Below are positions 35,996 to 48,599 of a stretch of 64,000 nt of DNA, one piece after another. The stretch's first letter is position 1. Every line of letters begins with the position of its first letter. The DNA is taken from NCBI GenBank assembly GCA_944548615.1, contig OX155955.1, positions 18,513,421 to 18,577,420 on the forward strand, read 5' to 3'. Position numbers and translations under genes: made by a program. The notes below the pieces were generated by a model, which was not told the origin of the DNA, ran no database searches, and was given only the letters and a program-made list of their open reading frames with translations. The stretch comes from Micropterix aruncella. Lineage: Eukaryota > Arthropoda > Insecta > Lepidoptera > Micropterigidae.

Positions 35996-38544
35996 CAGAG
36001 CATTTGAGTATAGCCTCTACCATAGTTGTTGAGGAGGACTAGTCACTTTGCCGGTTTCTCATTTTAAGTATTTTACCGAACGTTCGGGTATCTACTGAGT
36101 AAGTTCAGGGGAGATATTCGTTTAGGCTGCTGTTCAGGCTTGAGTAGCACCAACGCAAGTAGGTGCAAAGCCAACTCTTTAAAGCCAGCAATTGCATCGA
36201 GACTAGTCAGTGCTTCTAATTTGAAAACCGACGTGGGTACAATGTCATGACTTACATTGTTATGTGCCTTCTATTTAACTTCCTAATTAAGAGCAGAGCA
36301 GAATTTTACTCGGCAATATTATCGTGAAGATGGTTAAATACCGATGCTGGAGAGGGTTCGCAAACGCTTTATGAGATTGATGTACAAGTCAGTTGCTGTA
36401 TTCTAAGGATGGTTTATTATAACTTTCTATGCTTAGAAAGATATGGGCTGATAATTTGCCACATTTATAACCCGATTACAGGTTTTTAAAATCATTTAGT
36501 CATCCTTGGAAGAATCGGAAATAATTCCGTGCTAGGAAGAAATGACTGAACCAGAATTTGATATTTGGAAAATGAACTTGACGTGACAAATTAGGGAATG
36601 GCATTATCAGCCATTAAGGAATTACGTCTTCAATGATATTGCAATATATGGGAAAAAGTATTAAGTGTATAATATTAACTAAAAAGGTTTTATATAAAAA
36701 ATGGATATACTGATAATATAGCGTAAAAAAAATAATTACCTACATGGAATGGTTATCTGTTATATTAATAACAGCTTTGTTAATAAATAAATAAATAAAT
36801 AAATACCGTCCTAGATACAGCAATGTCTCGACAATGGAAATCCGTTTACAATTAAAAAAAAAACAAATCAATTTAGCACATTATATCATGTTACACTAGT
36901 GTACCATACAGTATGTACGGTTGGAAATGCTGGTATTCGACAGTCGCCCGGCAGGCATCCAGCTCAGAGCTAAAAGCGCGTCATGCATCGTCGTGTTTTG
37001 CAAATGGGATACATGTTAAAAGCAGGCAACATGGAGCCACGTTATCCAACCTCTATTACTATGAATATTTAAAAAGTTTTGCACGCAAAGACAAAAGGCA
37101 CGCTTGACTTCAGCGCTATCAGCGTTTACCCTTCGGTATAATAAAGCATTAAATCGCCTTAATGCTACATTTATTGGTTATCTATTCAAAGCATACCAAC
37201 TGGCATTGTTTGTCTTCTAGTTTGTTAACGAATAACTTGGTACAAAAAGGCTAAGGCAAATAACAAAGAGTAAAGGAAAGTTTTGGGATGAATTGCTAAA
37301 TAAAACTAAATTTGTGAAGTAATAAAATATTTTTATTTTGAATAATGTCAAAACATACATACATCGATGAACTTACAAATATTACGTAATTGAATTACCT
37401 TCATCGCCAATATTAACGCTACAACTTATTGTGAGTCTTAGCTTCCTGTCTCTATCCTTCACCCCATCCTAAACCCTATTCCGGGATTAGTTTACAGGAC
37501 TCCAGGTGCAAATATATCTGGACTTCGGGTGCGTTTAGGTCTGGAATCCAGGTGCATTTAGTTCTTCAACCACAAAATCGATCCATCGTAATATTGTCGT
37601 CCGACTTACGCTGCCCATGACGTTTTCCACAAAGGTTGTGTTTCAACGGCTGTTCATTTTCCATCCATTGCACGTTCCTTAACCGTCTGCGTCTTCGTAG
37701 TTTTAATGATCATATTCAGACTACACAATTGTTCGTCTTTTTGACGCGCTATCCTCCTGTACGGCACCAAAAGCCTGCGAAGTATATTGCGTTTAAACAT
37801 CCAGTGCATTTTAATCCGCCATGTGAAAATCCATTTTAAGACTGGACTGATGAGTGTCTAGAATGGGCTGCCTTTGTCCTCCGGGTTAGAAGACGGGATT
37901 TCCTTTGAGAGTGGAGGCTAAAGTAACACTTATTTGCAGTCATTAAACATATTTTACTTCTTTACTGGTGTTTCTGTCGCTAGAAATTAACGATCCAGGG
38001 CATGCAAATTTCTTATCACATGCAAAGGTACAAAGACCAAAAACAAAATGTTGAGCTGGGTTCACTCTTTTAAAGTAGGCAGCAATATATTAAATTTTTT
38101 CTTGGTAGAATTATATACGCAGTAAATTCTGATGTCATTAAAGCCATATATCCGGATACGACTGGTGTATCCTAAATTCTATTCCTCCCTAATCCCAAAT
38201 AAATCTATTCCAAAATTTTATTATCCCGTCCTGTTATAAATATGAACCTCCATTACATATCACCTTTCGGACACTGTGGGCGGTCGTTATTCAGTTTAAA
38301 TTAGACGCAAATGATCGTATCACATACCGTCGTGTTTTTCCTCACCTATCCTTGATAGAAACCCAGTTATAAAAATTCATTCTTTTGTGTCGTGCGTTTC
38401 GGGAGTTCTTTCATCGGGACTATACCAGCGTCTGGGTCAGTGGAGCAGTCAAAGAAGACCAGGAGAAAGCGACGTTTTAAGGTACCCCTTTTTCTCATTC
38501 CTGGTTCTTATCCGCTCTTTAGCTGATCAGCTCTCGCCACACCA
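35996..38544. other. No recognised gene; one LINE-type tail
   Basis: An AAAT-repeat tail at about 36778-36806 marks the end of an unidentified plus-strand retroelement copy. Open frames at 36913 and 37636 have no recognised domain. Confidence 0.4.
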
Positions 38545-38580
38545 AGATAGATAGATAGATAGATACAAGATAGATACAGT
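38545..38580. repeat. (GATA)n microsatellite
   Basis: About five GATA units followed by one interrupted unit. Confidence 0.9.
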
Positions 38581-38854
38581 CCGCTGCCAGACTTTCAGGA
38601 TATTGACCAATATCTAATTAAGTTGCAGTATTACATAATTTAATTTAGGTAGATATTAAATACTTATTACTAAAACGAACAGGTATTTGATTATATTTAT
38701 TGCCCGAGATTATTGAGCTCCACTTTTAACTCGACCGTTTTATATTTCGTCAGTTTGTAAATATTTTTGTTACGCAGGAACAAGTAACCGGGTCATTCGA
38801 TTTTCTTCGAATTTGATTTGAATATCCTTTGAAGTCTGAAAAACAAGTACATAT

Positions 38855-39062
<208 letters not shown>

Positions 39063-39189
39063 CATAATTTAATTCCCTTTTACGGTGGTGGCCGCTTCAA
39101 TAATTCTAATACGCGTAAGATATAAGGTCCATATAATTTTCTTCAGGTGCCCATTCTGGCTATACTTGTATCTTGCAGACTGCTGCTCG

Positions 39190-39550
39190 AAATCCGAGTG
39201 AAGTATCCTACCCCGGTTTCCAGAGTCCTACCCCGGCCTCCACGCATGAAGTGCGAGCCTGGGTAGGACTCTGGCCCTATGGTTAGTTTCCCCTGGGAAT
39301 CAACCTTCTGGCGCTCAGTCGGGAGACTGTAGTAATCTGGTTGCAACTGGTAGTAAGGGCGCGAGTGTCGGCCGTTGGGTAACATACTTGGCTCGCGAAT
39401 AAGGCGTTGGCCTCTTACGGGCATGTGGCAGAGCTTGACGGTGGACTGTTTTTGTCCTAAGTCTTCTGCGCTCACCTCACGAGAGATAAAACGATCAAAT
39501 TTCGTTAAAACTTCCTGAGGTGACGGGTTCGCCCGTTGTAGTTACCAGCT
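39190..39550 (+). repeat. GC-rich family G, copy 5 (internally deleted)
   Basis: cctccacgcatgaagtgcga and aatcaaccttctggcgctc are joined directly to gggagactgtagtaatctgg, skipping roughly 250 bp present in copy 3. The end gacgggttcgcccgttgtag is intact. Confidence 0.8.
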
Positions 39551-40090
39551 CTAGTTGATGGAGTACGTGTCTTACCTAACTTTACTTACGGATCGGAGAC
39601 CATAACACTTACTCAAAAGTCTGGCAATAAGATTGAAGTTGCGCAAAGAACAATAAAAAAATCATCCTCGAATCAGCTTGCGTGGCCAAATGCAACGAAT
39701 AGATTCGGTTTAATATAAGAGTTAAATAATTAATTAAAGTTTAAAATTAAATTAAAGTTTAATATAAGTACACGCGAGCGAAATATATAATTTATACAAG
39801 CAGGAATTGCGGTGGCGACGATATCGACCGTCCGCTCCAATCGTATGGTAATCTGACGTCTTTAGTGGCGGCGTTCGACCCGTCTTCCCTTCACTCGTTG
39901 GTTGCGTTCAGCGGCATCGCTCGATGTAAAGTTGCCACGCTAGAACGGTTTAGGCTAAGTACGAAACAGTGGACATCATTGCACTTTGCTTGTGGAAATG
40001 GGTTGCCCGTATTGCCAGAATGGATCGTAGTCCCCCAGCAAAATGCTCGAATAAGACCACGCCTGAATATAAGATCGTGAGTCAGATGAC
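39551..40090. other. No recognised gene
   Basis: A 71-residue frame at 39865-40080 shows no recognised domain. It may be part of the repeat that follows. Confidence 0.35.
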
Positions 40091-40512
40091 CCGAAGGACG
40101 AGGGATAAGAAGGGCTCAAGATCGGCGTAGATACATTGGAGGAGGTCTATTTCCAGGAACTGACCATACAAAGGGCGCTATTTTTTTAATAATGATGGTC
40201 AAATAAGAATTGGTGGTAACCATTTGGTGCCGGATTACAAGGTCATCAATATAAACATTTGGTCTCTGATTTAATGTCGTATATTACAGTATTGCTACAG
40301 GCCGAAGGACGATGGATGAAGAGTGCTCAAGATCGGTGTGCGTAGAGACATTGAAGGAGGCCTATTTGCAGGAATCGATCACACAAAGGGCGCAATGACT
40401 ATGATGATGATCAAATAAGAATTAGTGCTAACTATTTGGTGCGGGCTTACGGTTCATCAATATAAAAATTTGGTCTCTGATTTAAGGTCGTATATTACAG
40501 TATTTCTATAGG
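40091..40512 (+). repeat. Tandem duplication (211-bp period) of a LINE reverse-transcriptase C-terminus
   Basis: ccgaaggacga occurs at 40091 and 40302. Both units continue with a frame resembling W..RAQDR..W...EEAY..EWT.KGA, which is typical of the last residues of RTE-type reverse transcriptases. Both then share tggtctctgatttaa and gtcgtatattacagtat. The units differ at many positions, so the duplication is old. Confidence 0.6.
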
Positions 40513-40739
40513 CGCGTGGGTGGCGCTTCTGGTGCTAACAAGCTGCACACGGACGGAGAGATGCTTGACTGCCTGGTGCCCCAGTAGAATGGTAATGAAT
40601 GTTAAGCCGATCATTTATATGTAGATGTGTGAAGACGGGGTAGAAAGACGAGAGCGGGAGCTAGCGTGAGAGGTGTCTATGGAAACGTAGGAAGTAAGTT
40701 TTAAGATCGTGAATCATTTCGTTATATTGGGAATCGGTG

Positions 40740-41330
40740 GCAGTTAACTTCCACCATTAGTGGTTCCTGCACAGTTGTGCCACTAATACCCGCTCGTTAC
40801 CTTGGGTCGGCTCAAGTCACGGTTCAGCCCCTATCCGGTAGCCTTCTCGTAGAGGGTCGAACCTGGAAAAAACTTTGTATTTCTTTGTCACAGCAGATAG
40901 GCCAGTTACTCTGGGGGGAAAGGGGGTGACCTTCAGGTCAGTCAATCGGCTGTGCACTCCGTCTAATAACCGAAGAAGCCTGAAAATGCTCTTTTACGTT
41001 TCTTAAGCAGCGGGAGTGGTTGGTGATCTGATGTCAGCTGCTCTTGAAACCACTCGTTTGCCGCCTGATTTCGAGTGATAAACCTAACTGAATTACCGCT
41101 AACGTCAGTGGGGGCCGCGCAAGTGACTTTAAACCTGTGACCAGGCGGGAGGATGAAGAAATTCTTACAAATCTGGGGCGTGAGGCTGCCCACTTGAGTG
41201 CCACGCGATAAGGCGTTGGTCTCTCACGTTTCGTCCCCAAATCTCTACGTTCCCCACGATTGAAGAACGATCAATACCGTTATAAATTCGTGTGGTGGCG
41301 GGCTCGCCCGCTCTAGATTGAAATCTGTAG
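40740..41330 (+). repeat. GC-rich family G, copy 6 (diverged, near full length)
   Basis: ccttgggtcggctcaagtca, cctatccggtagcctt, then taagcagcgggagtggt, cttgaaaccactcg, acgcgataaggcgttggtct and gcgggctcgcccgctctag. The order matches copies 3 and 8. Confidence 0.75.
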
Positions 41331-42119
41331 AGTTGCTACATAACATAAGCAGGAATATCATACAATGCTCCGGCAGTAAACGAACCAAAAAAATAATCTA
41401 TGGAATGTGGAAAAAGATTTTGTATCATGTATGTGTGGACGTTTCAGGCTACAGAGTCAAGAGGTAAAACGCTGCAAACCCCTTTTTAGAGTTTGCAAGT
41501 AAGGAATAATAAAGTTTCTGCTGCCGTAATAGCGGTGTTCAACCGCATAGCTTGAAAAGAGGATTGTTGTTACCGACGGTGTGATATAGTTTTATATTGA
41601 ATATTTTGCACAGCCAGCATTTATCCTAAAACCACGTCACCCTCAAATTCTATCTAATTAACTTCCGCCCGCATAAACCTCGCTCAGATTGTAATCCTTG
41701 TCAAATCGTCGGCGAAATACAGCAAGTATGCGAATAAGTGGGAGCACTCGCCCAACTTGGCGGAAGATAGAATCGCCGGCTGCTGCTCGCCAGTGCAATA
41801 CTCGTAATTCCGCAGCAGCTTATCCTCTTAAGCCGCGACTGCATCTCCCGCCGCCGAATGCCGCATGCCGCAGTCGCCGAGCTTCTGTCTGCAGGTTTAA
41901 AGGCGTCTCCACGTTGGCTCATAAGATCTGCACTATCTTAACTTGCCAATAATGCTGAGCCATGAATTCGGAAAGAAGACATTGGCTATATAATATTTGT
42001 CGTTGTTGCATCTTACGTCTCGTGTTACGTAATATTTAAAATATATCGGTTAGACAATATAAAGTCATTGTTATTCGTTTCAGGGTCACACGGGTAACAG
42101 GGTATTTTGGTAGGAACAA
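41331..42119. other. No recognised gene
   Basis: A GC-richer patch at 41700-41950 has open frames on both strands without domains. Confidence 0.4.
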
Positions 42120-42580
42120 CAACTCGGCAACTTGGGTTGTCGACTACAGCGGGCGAGCCCATCACCTCAGGAAGTTTTAACGATTAGTCGTTCTATCTCC
42201 CTGGAAGTGAACGTAGAAGACTTGGGGACGAAACAATCCACCGTCTAGCTACGCCACAAGCCCGTAAGAGGCCAACGCCTTAACCGCGAGATAGCCAGGA
42301 ATGTTACTTGGCGGGCCGACACTCACGCCCTTACTTCCAATTGTGACCAGATGACTCCGGTTTCTCGATTGGTTACGAGTTCGAGGTCGCTTGCGCGGTC
42401 CTCTCCCTTACGAAGCGGTGAAACGGTGTATACCGAATCTATCGAGGACCACGGCGTCCTTTGCCCGGCTTTCACCTAGGATCGGATGGCCGATGGTCAT
42501 TTCAAGAGCAGTCGCCGTAAGGTACGCAACCACCCCCGCTCTATAGGAAACCGTACAGCTTCCAGACTCCCCCGACTGTT
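42120..42580 (-). repeat. GC-rich family G, copy 7 (inverted)
   Basis: tcgactacagcgggcgagcc, gttctatctccctggaag, ccaacgccttaaccgcgaga, ttggttacgagttcgaggtc and cagactcccccgactgttag. It is the complement of the 3' two thirds of copy 3 and ends abruptly where the R1-like ORF begins. Confidence 0.85.
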
Positions 42581-42582
42581 AG

Positions 42583-43638
42583 TCAGAGTTCCGCACCTCG
42601 GATGTGGACTGGGACCGTTTTGGGGAGTCCCTATGTGAGAGGCTCTCCCGGTTCCCGTCCCCTCACTCCAATTCGGCCGAGGCACTTAGTGTTGCACTTC
42701 ATGAGGCAGTTGCCTCGGCCTGCGAGTCGGTCCTCGGTCGGAGGAGGCCCTTCGGCGGCTTTAAAACCCCGTGGTGGTCTCCGGAAATATCCGACCTTCG
42801 CAGGTGCTACCGGCAAGCGTACCGCCGCATGGGGGAAGTCCGTAGGGGTTCTTTTCTCCCTGACCGTGTGGAAGTACTTCGGGAGTCCCTGAGATCGGCT
42901 CGGAGCGTCTACCACGCCGCTATTAGGCGTGCCAAGACCGATTCCTGGCGTACATGGGTTAGCGAAGTTGGGAATGCAAACTCATTGGACATGAAGAACG
43001 TCATCGACAACGGTGCTAAGCGGGGTGGGAACTACCTCTCTAGCATTGTCGAGGGTACTTCCGCCCCGCTTGACACCGAAGGCACTCTTTCAGTTCTCCT
43101 CGGTTCTTTGTGTCCATCGGATCGGAATGACAATGACGATCCCCACCACGCGCAGCTGCGGCGGCTTATTGCCGTAGACTCGCGCGTACCTGATCTGTCA
43201 GAGGTAACAGCGGACGAGGTCGGCACCATCATCTGGTCGCTATCGCGCAGAAAGGCACCGGGGATAGACAACTTTACGTCTGATATAGTGAAGCGGGTGT
43301 GGGAATTCGCAAGATGGGAGGTGACTGTCCTGATGCAGAAATGCATTAGGGACGGTCATTTCCCATTATGCTGGAAGGCTGGCCTCCTGCGGGTGATTCC
43401 CAAAGGTAACGACAAGCCGCGCTCGGATCCGAAAGCGTACAGGCCCATCACGCTCCTTCCCATAATGGGTAAGGTGCTCGAAGTGCTTGTGCGCGATCGG
43501 CTGGAGAGGACTCTGTCTCCCCAGAACGAGCGTCAGTTTGGCTTTACCCGAGGGAAAAGCACGGAGGACGCCATCCTGTTTGCGAAGAACTGGGTCCGCA
43601 ACTACGACGGCCGCTACGTGGTAGGCGTATTTTTATAA
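42583..43638 (+). pseudogene. R1-like non-LTR retrotransposon ORF2 fragment (linker and N-terminal RT)
   Basis: The open frame reads from SEFRTSDVDWDRFGESL to the reverse-transcriptase fingers and palm start. It contains RRKAPGIDNFTSDIVKRVWE, LLRVIPKGNDKPRSDPKAYRP and ITLLPIMGKVLEVLVRDRL, then NERQFGFTRGKSTEDAI. These are RT motifs 1-2 in the style of the R1/R2-like clades. The frame stops at VVGVFL, just before the expected catalytic D in (F/V)D...AFD. The YADD box and thumb are missing, and so is the endonuclease upstream. The 5' edge coincides with the end of the GC-rich repeat copy. The 3' edge abuts the poly-A side of a minus-strand LINE. The open frame is 344 residues from the GTG at 42604; no initiator is expected in a truncated piece. 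Confidence 0.85.
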
Positions 43639-43639
43639 T

Positions 43640-44815
43640 CGGCCAATTTTAACTACTGTTATATTTATTTATTTATTTATTTTAAGGAAAACCAACAGCC
43701 ATATAAAATATTAAATAACAACTTAAATAATAAATGATAGCCAATAACAGGTTCTCACATATAGAAACAGTTTGGAGAATATGGAATTGCCAGCAAAAAC
43801 GCTTGGCAGGGTCCGGTACTATAAATTTACAAAGCGCAAATAAAAATTAAACAAAAAAGGGACAAGAAGGCAAAAAAAACACAATCGAGAAATCGAATAC
43901 AAAAAAAATAATAACAATAAAGAAAAGCAGAAGAGTGGGTACTAAAAGAAATTGTTGCTGAGGATACGTCTCGCTGATACAACACTAGTGCTAAATAGGT
44001 CGATATCAACGTCGCCGCAAATCAGTTTATTGAGGTTGTTACTCGCACGCCACATATAGGTGTTTTGCATGTAATTAGATGTAACAACAGGTAGCCGAAT
44101 TGGGATGGTGTGTCTCATGGATTTAACCGGGGCATTAAAAGATAGGTATGATAAAAGTTCGGTACAATCTAAAGAACCTTGGGCAATTTTTTGCAAAAAA
44201 GTGAGGTCACCGATTTCTCGCCGTTTTGCTAGTGGAAGCAGGTGGTGTTTTTTACATAATTTGACATAGTCGTCTGAACTGTATTTGTCTTTGGTACGGA
44301 AACATAAGTATTTAAGGAACTTCCTTTGGATGCCCTCGATGCGATTGGAGTATTTAAAGTACATAGGGTTCCATATTTGAGATGCATATTCCAGGTTGCT
44401 ACGTACCAGAGTACAATAAAGAATTTTAAGAGTTTTAATGGATTTAAAATCTTTGGTACTACGCATAACGAATCCAAGAGCTCTGGAAGCCTTTTTAACT
44501 ATTTTGTCTACATGAGTGTCGAAGAGCAGCTTGGAGTCGTGGTACACACCGAGGTCACGAATGATAGAGTCCCTTTGTAACTTGGTACCTTTTAGGACAT
44601 AGTCGTGTAATACAATATTTCGCTTTCGAGTAAAAGTGACCACACTACATTTGGATGGATTTAAATCTAAGTGGTTCCAGGTACAATAGCGCTCGAGGCG
44701 TTCAAGGTCGGCTTGAAGTAGTAGAGTGTCGACAGGAGATAGAATCGTCTTGAAAATCTTCATATCATCGGCGAAGCTAAGAAGGTGTGAATACAAGAAA
44801 AAGTTATAATACAAG
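43640..44815 (-). pseudogene. 5'-truncated Jockey/CR1-group LINE, RT C-terminal half and 3' UTR
   Basis: The 290-residue frame at 43942-44814 begins at the catalytic box (SFADDMKIF) and carries LNPSKCSVVTF, IRDLGVYHDSKLLFDTH, then LEYASQIWNPMYFKYSNRIE and KFLKYLCFR, the usual thumb and connection motifs. It ends normally at ...RRILSNNFF. A 3' UTR follows to a TTTA-repeat tail on the plus strand at 43660-43683. The fingers, half the palm and the endonuclease are missing because of 5' truncation, the common outcome of target-primed reverse transcription. The preserved frame suggests a fairly recent insertion. Confidence 0.88.
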
Positions 44816-44944
44816 AAACTAAATTTTGAAATGCGCTGCCCGATCGACCATTCTAATAAGCTCGCATTGTGGCCATTATAAGCACCTTAATCAATAAATG
44901 AAATCTCCACAATCTCTATAAAAATAGCCGCCGCCGCCTTCGCC

Positions 44945-45412
44945 GCCACACCACCTCTTAGGAAAATCTATTACTGGCTATACCTCAGCATTCATCAAGT
45001 TTCATGTCCAGGTCGTTCGTAGTGCAGGCAGCCCGACTCTGGAATTCCGTGCCTTTTATTCAATTCCGTGCCCCATAAGACAAATTGAAAACCTGAGCAG
45101 GTTTCAAAAATCTCTAAAGAGACATTTACTCAACTCATGAATACCCCCCTCCCCTCCCGTCTCCTTTGCTTGTCCCTATATTCTATTCCTCCCTTCGATA
45201 TCGAGTTGGCATATGTTACTATTCACTGTTTTATATTTTATACTATGAAGACTATTATATAAGTGTATTCATTTATTACTTGTAACTCAATTTGCCCACA
45301 TAAACCTTTACTCACAATAACCCTGGCGGTATGGCCGGAAGATATTGCCACTTGGCAATAGGCCCACCACATTGTACTCTTTTGTGTGTGCAATAAAGCT
45401 TTTCAAACAAAC
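44945..45412 (+). mobile_element. 5'-truncated LINE, same family as 8690-8962
   Basis: Starts in the last part of an RT ORF (PTLEFRAFYSIPCPIRQIE, then NLSRFQKSLKRHLLNS and a stop near 45135) and continues with the same 3' UTR as the 8.7-kb copy, ending gcaataaagcttttcaaac. This copy is the longer of the two. Confidence 0.78.
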
Positions 45413-45493
45413 AAACCACCGTTATAATTTCCGTAGCAACAGCAGCAGTTTGCTGCCTACCAGCAGATGACGATCGACAGAACATTAGTCTAC

Positions 45494-45566
45494 CCTGGAC
45501 AACGGCGGTTGCAACATCGCCGAACCATCGGGTGCTACAAACTTCACGCTGTATATTAGTTTTTAA
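45494..45566 (+). repeat. Dispersed GGCGGTTGCAAC...CACGCTGTA repeat, copy 3
   Basis: acaacggcggttgcaacatc, gaaccatcgggtgctac, cacgctgtatattag. Confidence 0.75.
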
Positions 45567-45739
45567 ACATATTTATAGCATACACAGCCTTCGATTTTAA
45601 TAATCAAATTTGGCCAATAAATTGAGGTGCTTCGGGCACCTTTAACATTTCGATTTCAGCAAAAGGATTCTCCAGTAATTTAGTCGTTTGTTACAAATGA
45701 TTAAGATTAACATGGATATTTAAGACGACCTGCTTAGCA

Positions 45740-45965
45740 ATTTATTTTTATTTATTTAAAGAATAACGCATGGTTTTAACTGCATTACATTATTACATTA
45801 TTATCACTAGAGGCTCTATTGTAAATAGTAGCAAAAAAAGAGAGTACTGCAGCCCAGTATTTCTTCAGATCAACGCCGCCTAACCAGGCGTAGGCCAATA
45901 CTAAGGCAAGCGTACCAAGTAAACAATGGCTTGTGCATACTTAAAACTTCATAATTTAAAAAATA
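45740..45965 (-). repeat. Dispersed repeat, inverted relative of 12405-12600
   Basis: In complement it reads aagtatgcacaagccatt, a tgccttagta.tggcctacgcc block and gcggcgttgat, then an A-rich AAATA tail at the lower coordinate. It is probably a LINE 3' UTR. Confidence 0.6.
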
Positions 45966-46349
45966 TATATAATTAAGTATCTAATAATACTAAAATTAAC
46001 TAATGATGAAAAACAAGGTAGCTAAAAATTAATCAGAAATTTAAAATTACCCCATTGATATGTCAATGCCTCTGTCAGTCTAAGTCAGTCTGCGAATAAT
46101 ATTTTTTTGAGCACTGCAGTGTAACCATATTGTATTTTAACCAATTTAACCATATTGTTTTGAGCCCTGCAACATAATTTATAAGCTCTTTAACATCACA
46201 TTATTCACTAGCGCTAAACAATACAATTATGAATAATATCCAAATCAACAAGCAAACAGCAAACCCAAAGAAAATATAATTTGCTAATATATACAATATT
46301 TACTACTGCTATATAAACATGCAGAGAGCTTTTGAGCAGAGCACAAATA

Positions 46350-46793
46350 TTAGGACCTTGCATTGAAAACTTCGATTTCCTAAGAAATGCCGTAACTTAT
46401 ATTTCTAGTCATTTACCAAATTGCATAATACTTCATGTCAAAGCGTCATTATTAGGCTTCAATTTTCAGACTGTGTCATTTCGTTAGAGTATCTAAAACG
46501 GTAATTTTGTTAGCTTCGAAGATGTCGAAATTTGAGCCGATAAAACGTCAATGGCCCATGGCCTTTCCGAGCAGCGCTTCCAGTCTTTCGAGGATATTGA
46601 ATAATGGCTGGATTCGTGTATTGCCTCCAAGGACGAAGACTTCTTCCGCCGGGGAATCTGTCTCTTGCCATAAAGATGGGAGAACGCCATAGCTAGCGAT
46701 GGCAATACATGGAATAAAATGCACTTTCCAATTTGCTTCCAAATAAATGATAAATATCACAAAAAAATCGAAGTTTTCAATTCAAGGACCTAA
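46350..46793. mobile_element. 444-bp MITE with mariner-like terminal repeats
   Basis: The left tip ttaggaccttgcattgaaaa and the complement of the right tip, ttaggtccttgaattgaaaa, form inverted repeats of about 30 bp, flanked by TA on both sides (46348-46349 and 46794-46795). TTAGGTC tips with a TA target are typical of mariner-like elements. Open frames of 60-70 residues inside occur on both strands. One minus-strand frame runs ...VLGGNTRIQPLFNILERLEA, but I cannot link it to a transposase. Confidence 0.75.
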
Positions 46794-46795
46794 TA

Positions 46796-48164
46796 ATACA
46801 CTTTCGCAATTTAATAGGCGACGTTTGTACTTTTCAACTGTGAAAACGACTATGGTTGAATGTTCGTGTGCGCCATTCAAGCAAATTAATTAATTTTAAT
46901 GAATATCTGTCCGGCTGAATATATACGTTATACGTAGTGCTATACATAGTATGTTTCAGCGATTGGACGGCTGCACTACTGGCCTTTCCGGCATCAAGTT
47001 ATTCATTTTCAACGATGACTTAATTGCTCTACGTACTTTAATTAATACGGTAGAGTATATATTTCGAGGTTTAAATGACGACTCGTTTGTTAAAATCAAA
47101 TGAGTATTAGAACTCATTTATGTGATTTAACATATTTACTAGCAAATTCGATGGTAGTAGTTTAATAAGAGCTCGATGTATATGCATTATTACAGTATAA
47201 TTTAAGTCCTACCTACTGAAATAACCAAGCTAAAAAAATATTTGAAGTATTTTTTTTATATAATTAAAATTTCTATTAGATGTCGCATATACTTTTAACA
47301 ATAATAATAAACAAACATTTAAAAAATCGCTTGTGCCACCCCAAGACTTTCCCGGTAATTAGCCAAGGACGTCATATCATTCAATTTAAAAATCTTATTG
47401 CAAGCGCGCATCGCCGTAAAATTCGCCGTTAAATATTCGAAATTCGAGGGAGTGACAAAACGCAATGAAGATTGAAATTCCGAACGTCGTACGTCGCGCG
47501 ATATTTAAAACGCGCGACACCACAAATATAAATATTCGATTCCCCCATATATTTGTATCGCAGAATTTAAATAATATTTGTGTCGCTTGCATATGAGATT
47601 TATTTTATTTATTTATTTATTTATGTATTTATTTATATAAGTAATGCCAATATAAAATAAGGGTAAATAATTTCAGCGTAGGAATTATGCCCAAAAATAC
47701 TTACGAAATTGAATCAAAAGCAGAAAAAAGAATACATCGCATAGTCTAATGGCAATGTCACCTAACTAGACCGGGACCTATTCTCGGGTAAACATTTATT
47801 TTTTAATGTACTTGCAACGATGCCGTGTTTATAAAAATGGCATATATTCTATGTATGCAAGAAATAATATAATTGCAAAACCATATTAAAAATAACTAAA
47901 TACTTACAGTTAGAAGTCGAAGATTAAAATGTCAACAAATAAATCCAAATCAGAAAAAAAACAATTTAAAATAGTAAAATTAGAATAAGAATTTAAACGA
48001 AATAGTCCTGCATTTTACTTATAACTAAGATAAAATAGTGTTAAAACTAAAACAAATTATTTCTTAATATACGTTATCTTAATATATCTTAATATCTTAA
48101 TACATCTCTTAAGATAACCTAACCAAACGTGATTTCAGCCTAACCAGGCACCTATGTGCCGATT
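46796..48164. other. No recognised gene
   Basis: AT-rich. TTTA repeats at 47600-47635. A ctaactagaccgggacctattctcgg stretch near 47762 resembles the LINE 3' UTR words seen elsewhere, in complement. Confidence 0.4.
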
Positions 48165-48490
48165 TCAAGTCTCTAAGTCCAATATTTCTAAATTGAAGTA
48201 TGACTACCGCGCCCTCTAGTGGACCCATTTTAACCACAATAATTTCAACTCTCTCTATGATCAAATGATGCCTGCATTTCAAATTTCAGCTCAATGGGAT
48301 GAAGCGTTTGGGCGTTATCATGGAGGAATACACACAGCTACGACACACCAACACTCAGACAGATTTCAGTCTGGAAATTGTTTTAATCGTCTCGTGAGGA
48401 GGTCAAAATGTCTATGACCGTCTTCAACTCAAAAAAAAAATGGCGTCACAATACTTTACCTCCTTGTCGGCTTACATGTCGGTAAAATAA
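48165..48490 (+). repeat. Dispersed repeat family T, copy 5
   Basis: aagtctctaagtccaatatt, tgatcaaatgatgcctgca, gatgaagcgtttgggcg, ttcagtctggaaattg and tacctccttgtcggctt, in family order. It is one of the better preserved copies. Confidence 0.75.
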
Positions 48491-48599
48491 TTCAATATTT
48501 TGTATTTGTTAAAATCAACAAAAAAACTATATTTTGTTTTAAAACAGATAAAATTAATAAAAAACTGTCCAGTTAAATCCAAGGGGTGAACGGTTTCGT

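Noticed and set aside
42631..43346. Minus-strand open frames opposite the R1-like RT
   Set aside because: They are complements of a GC-rich coding frame, and the plus strand carries recognisable RT motifs.
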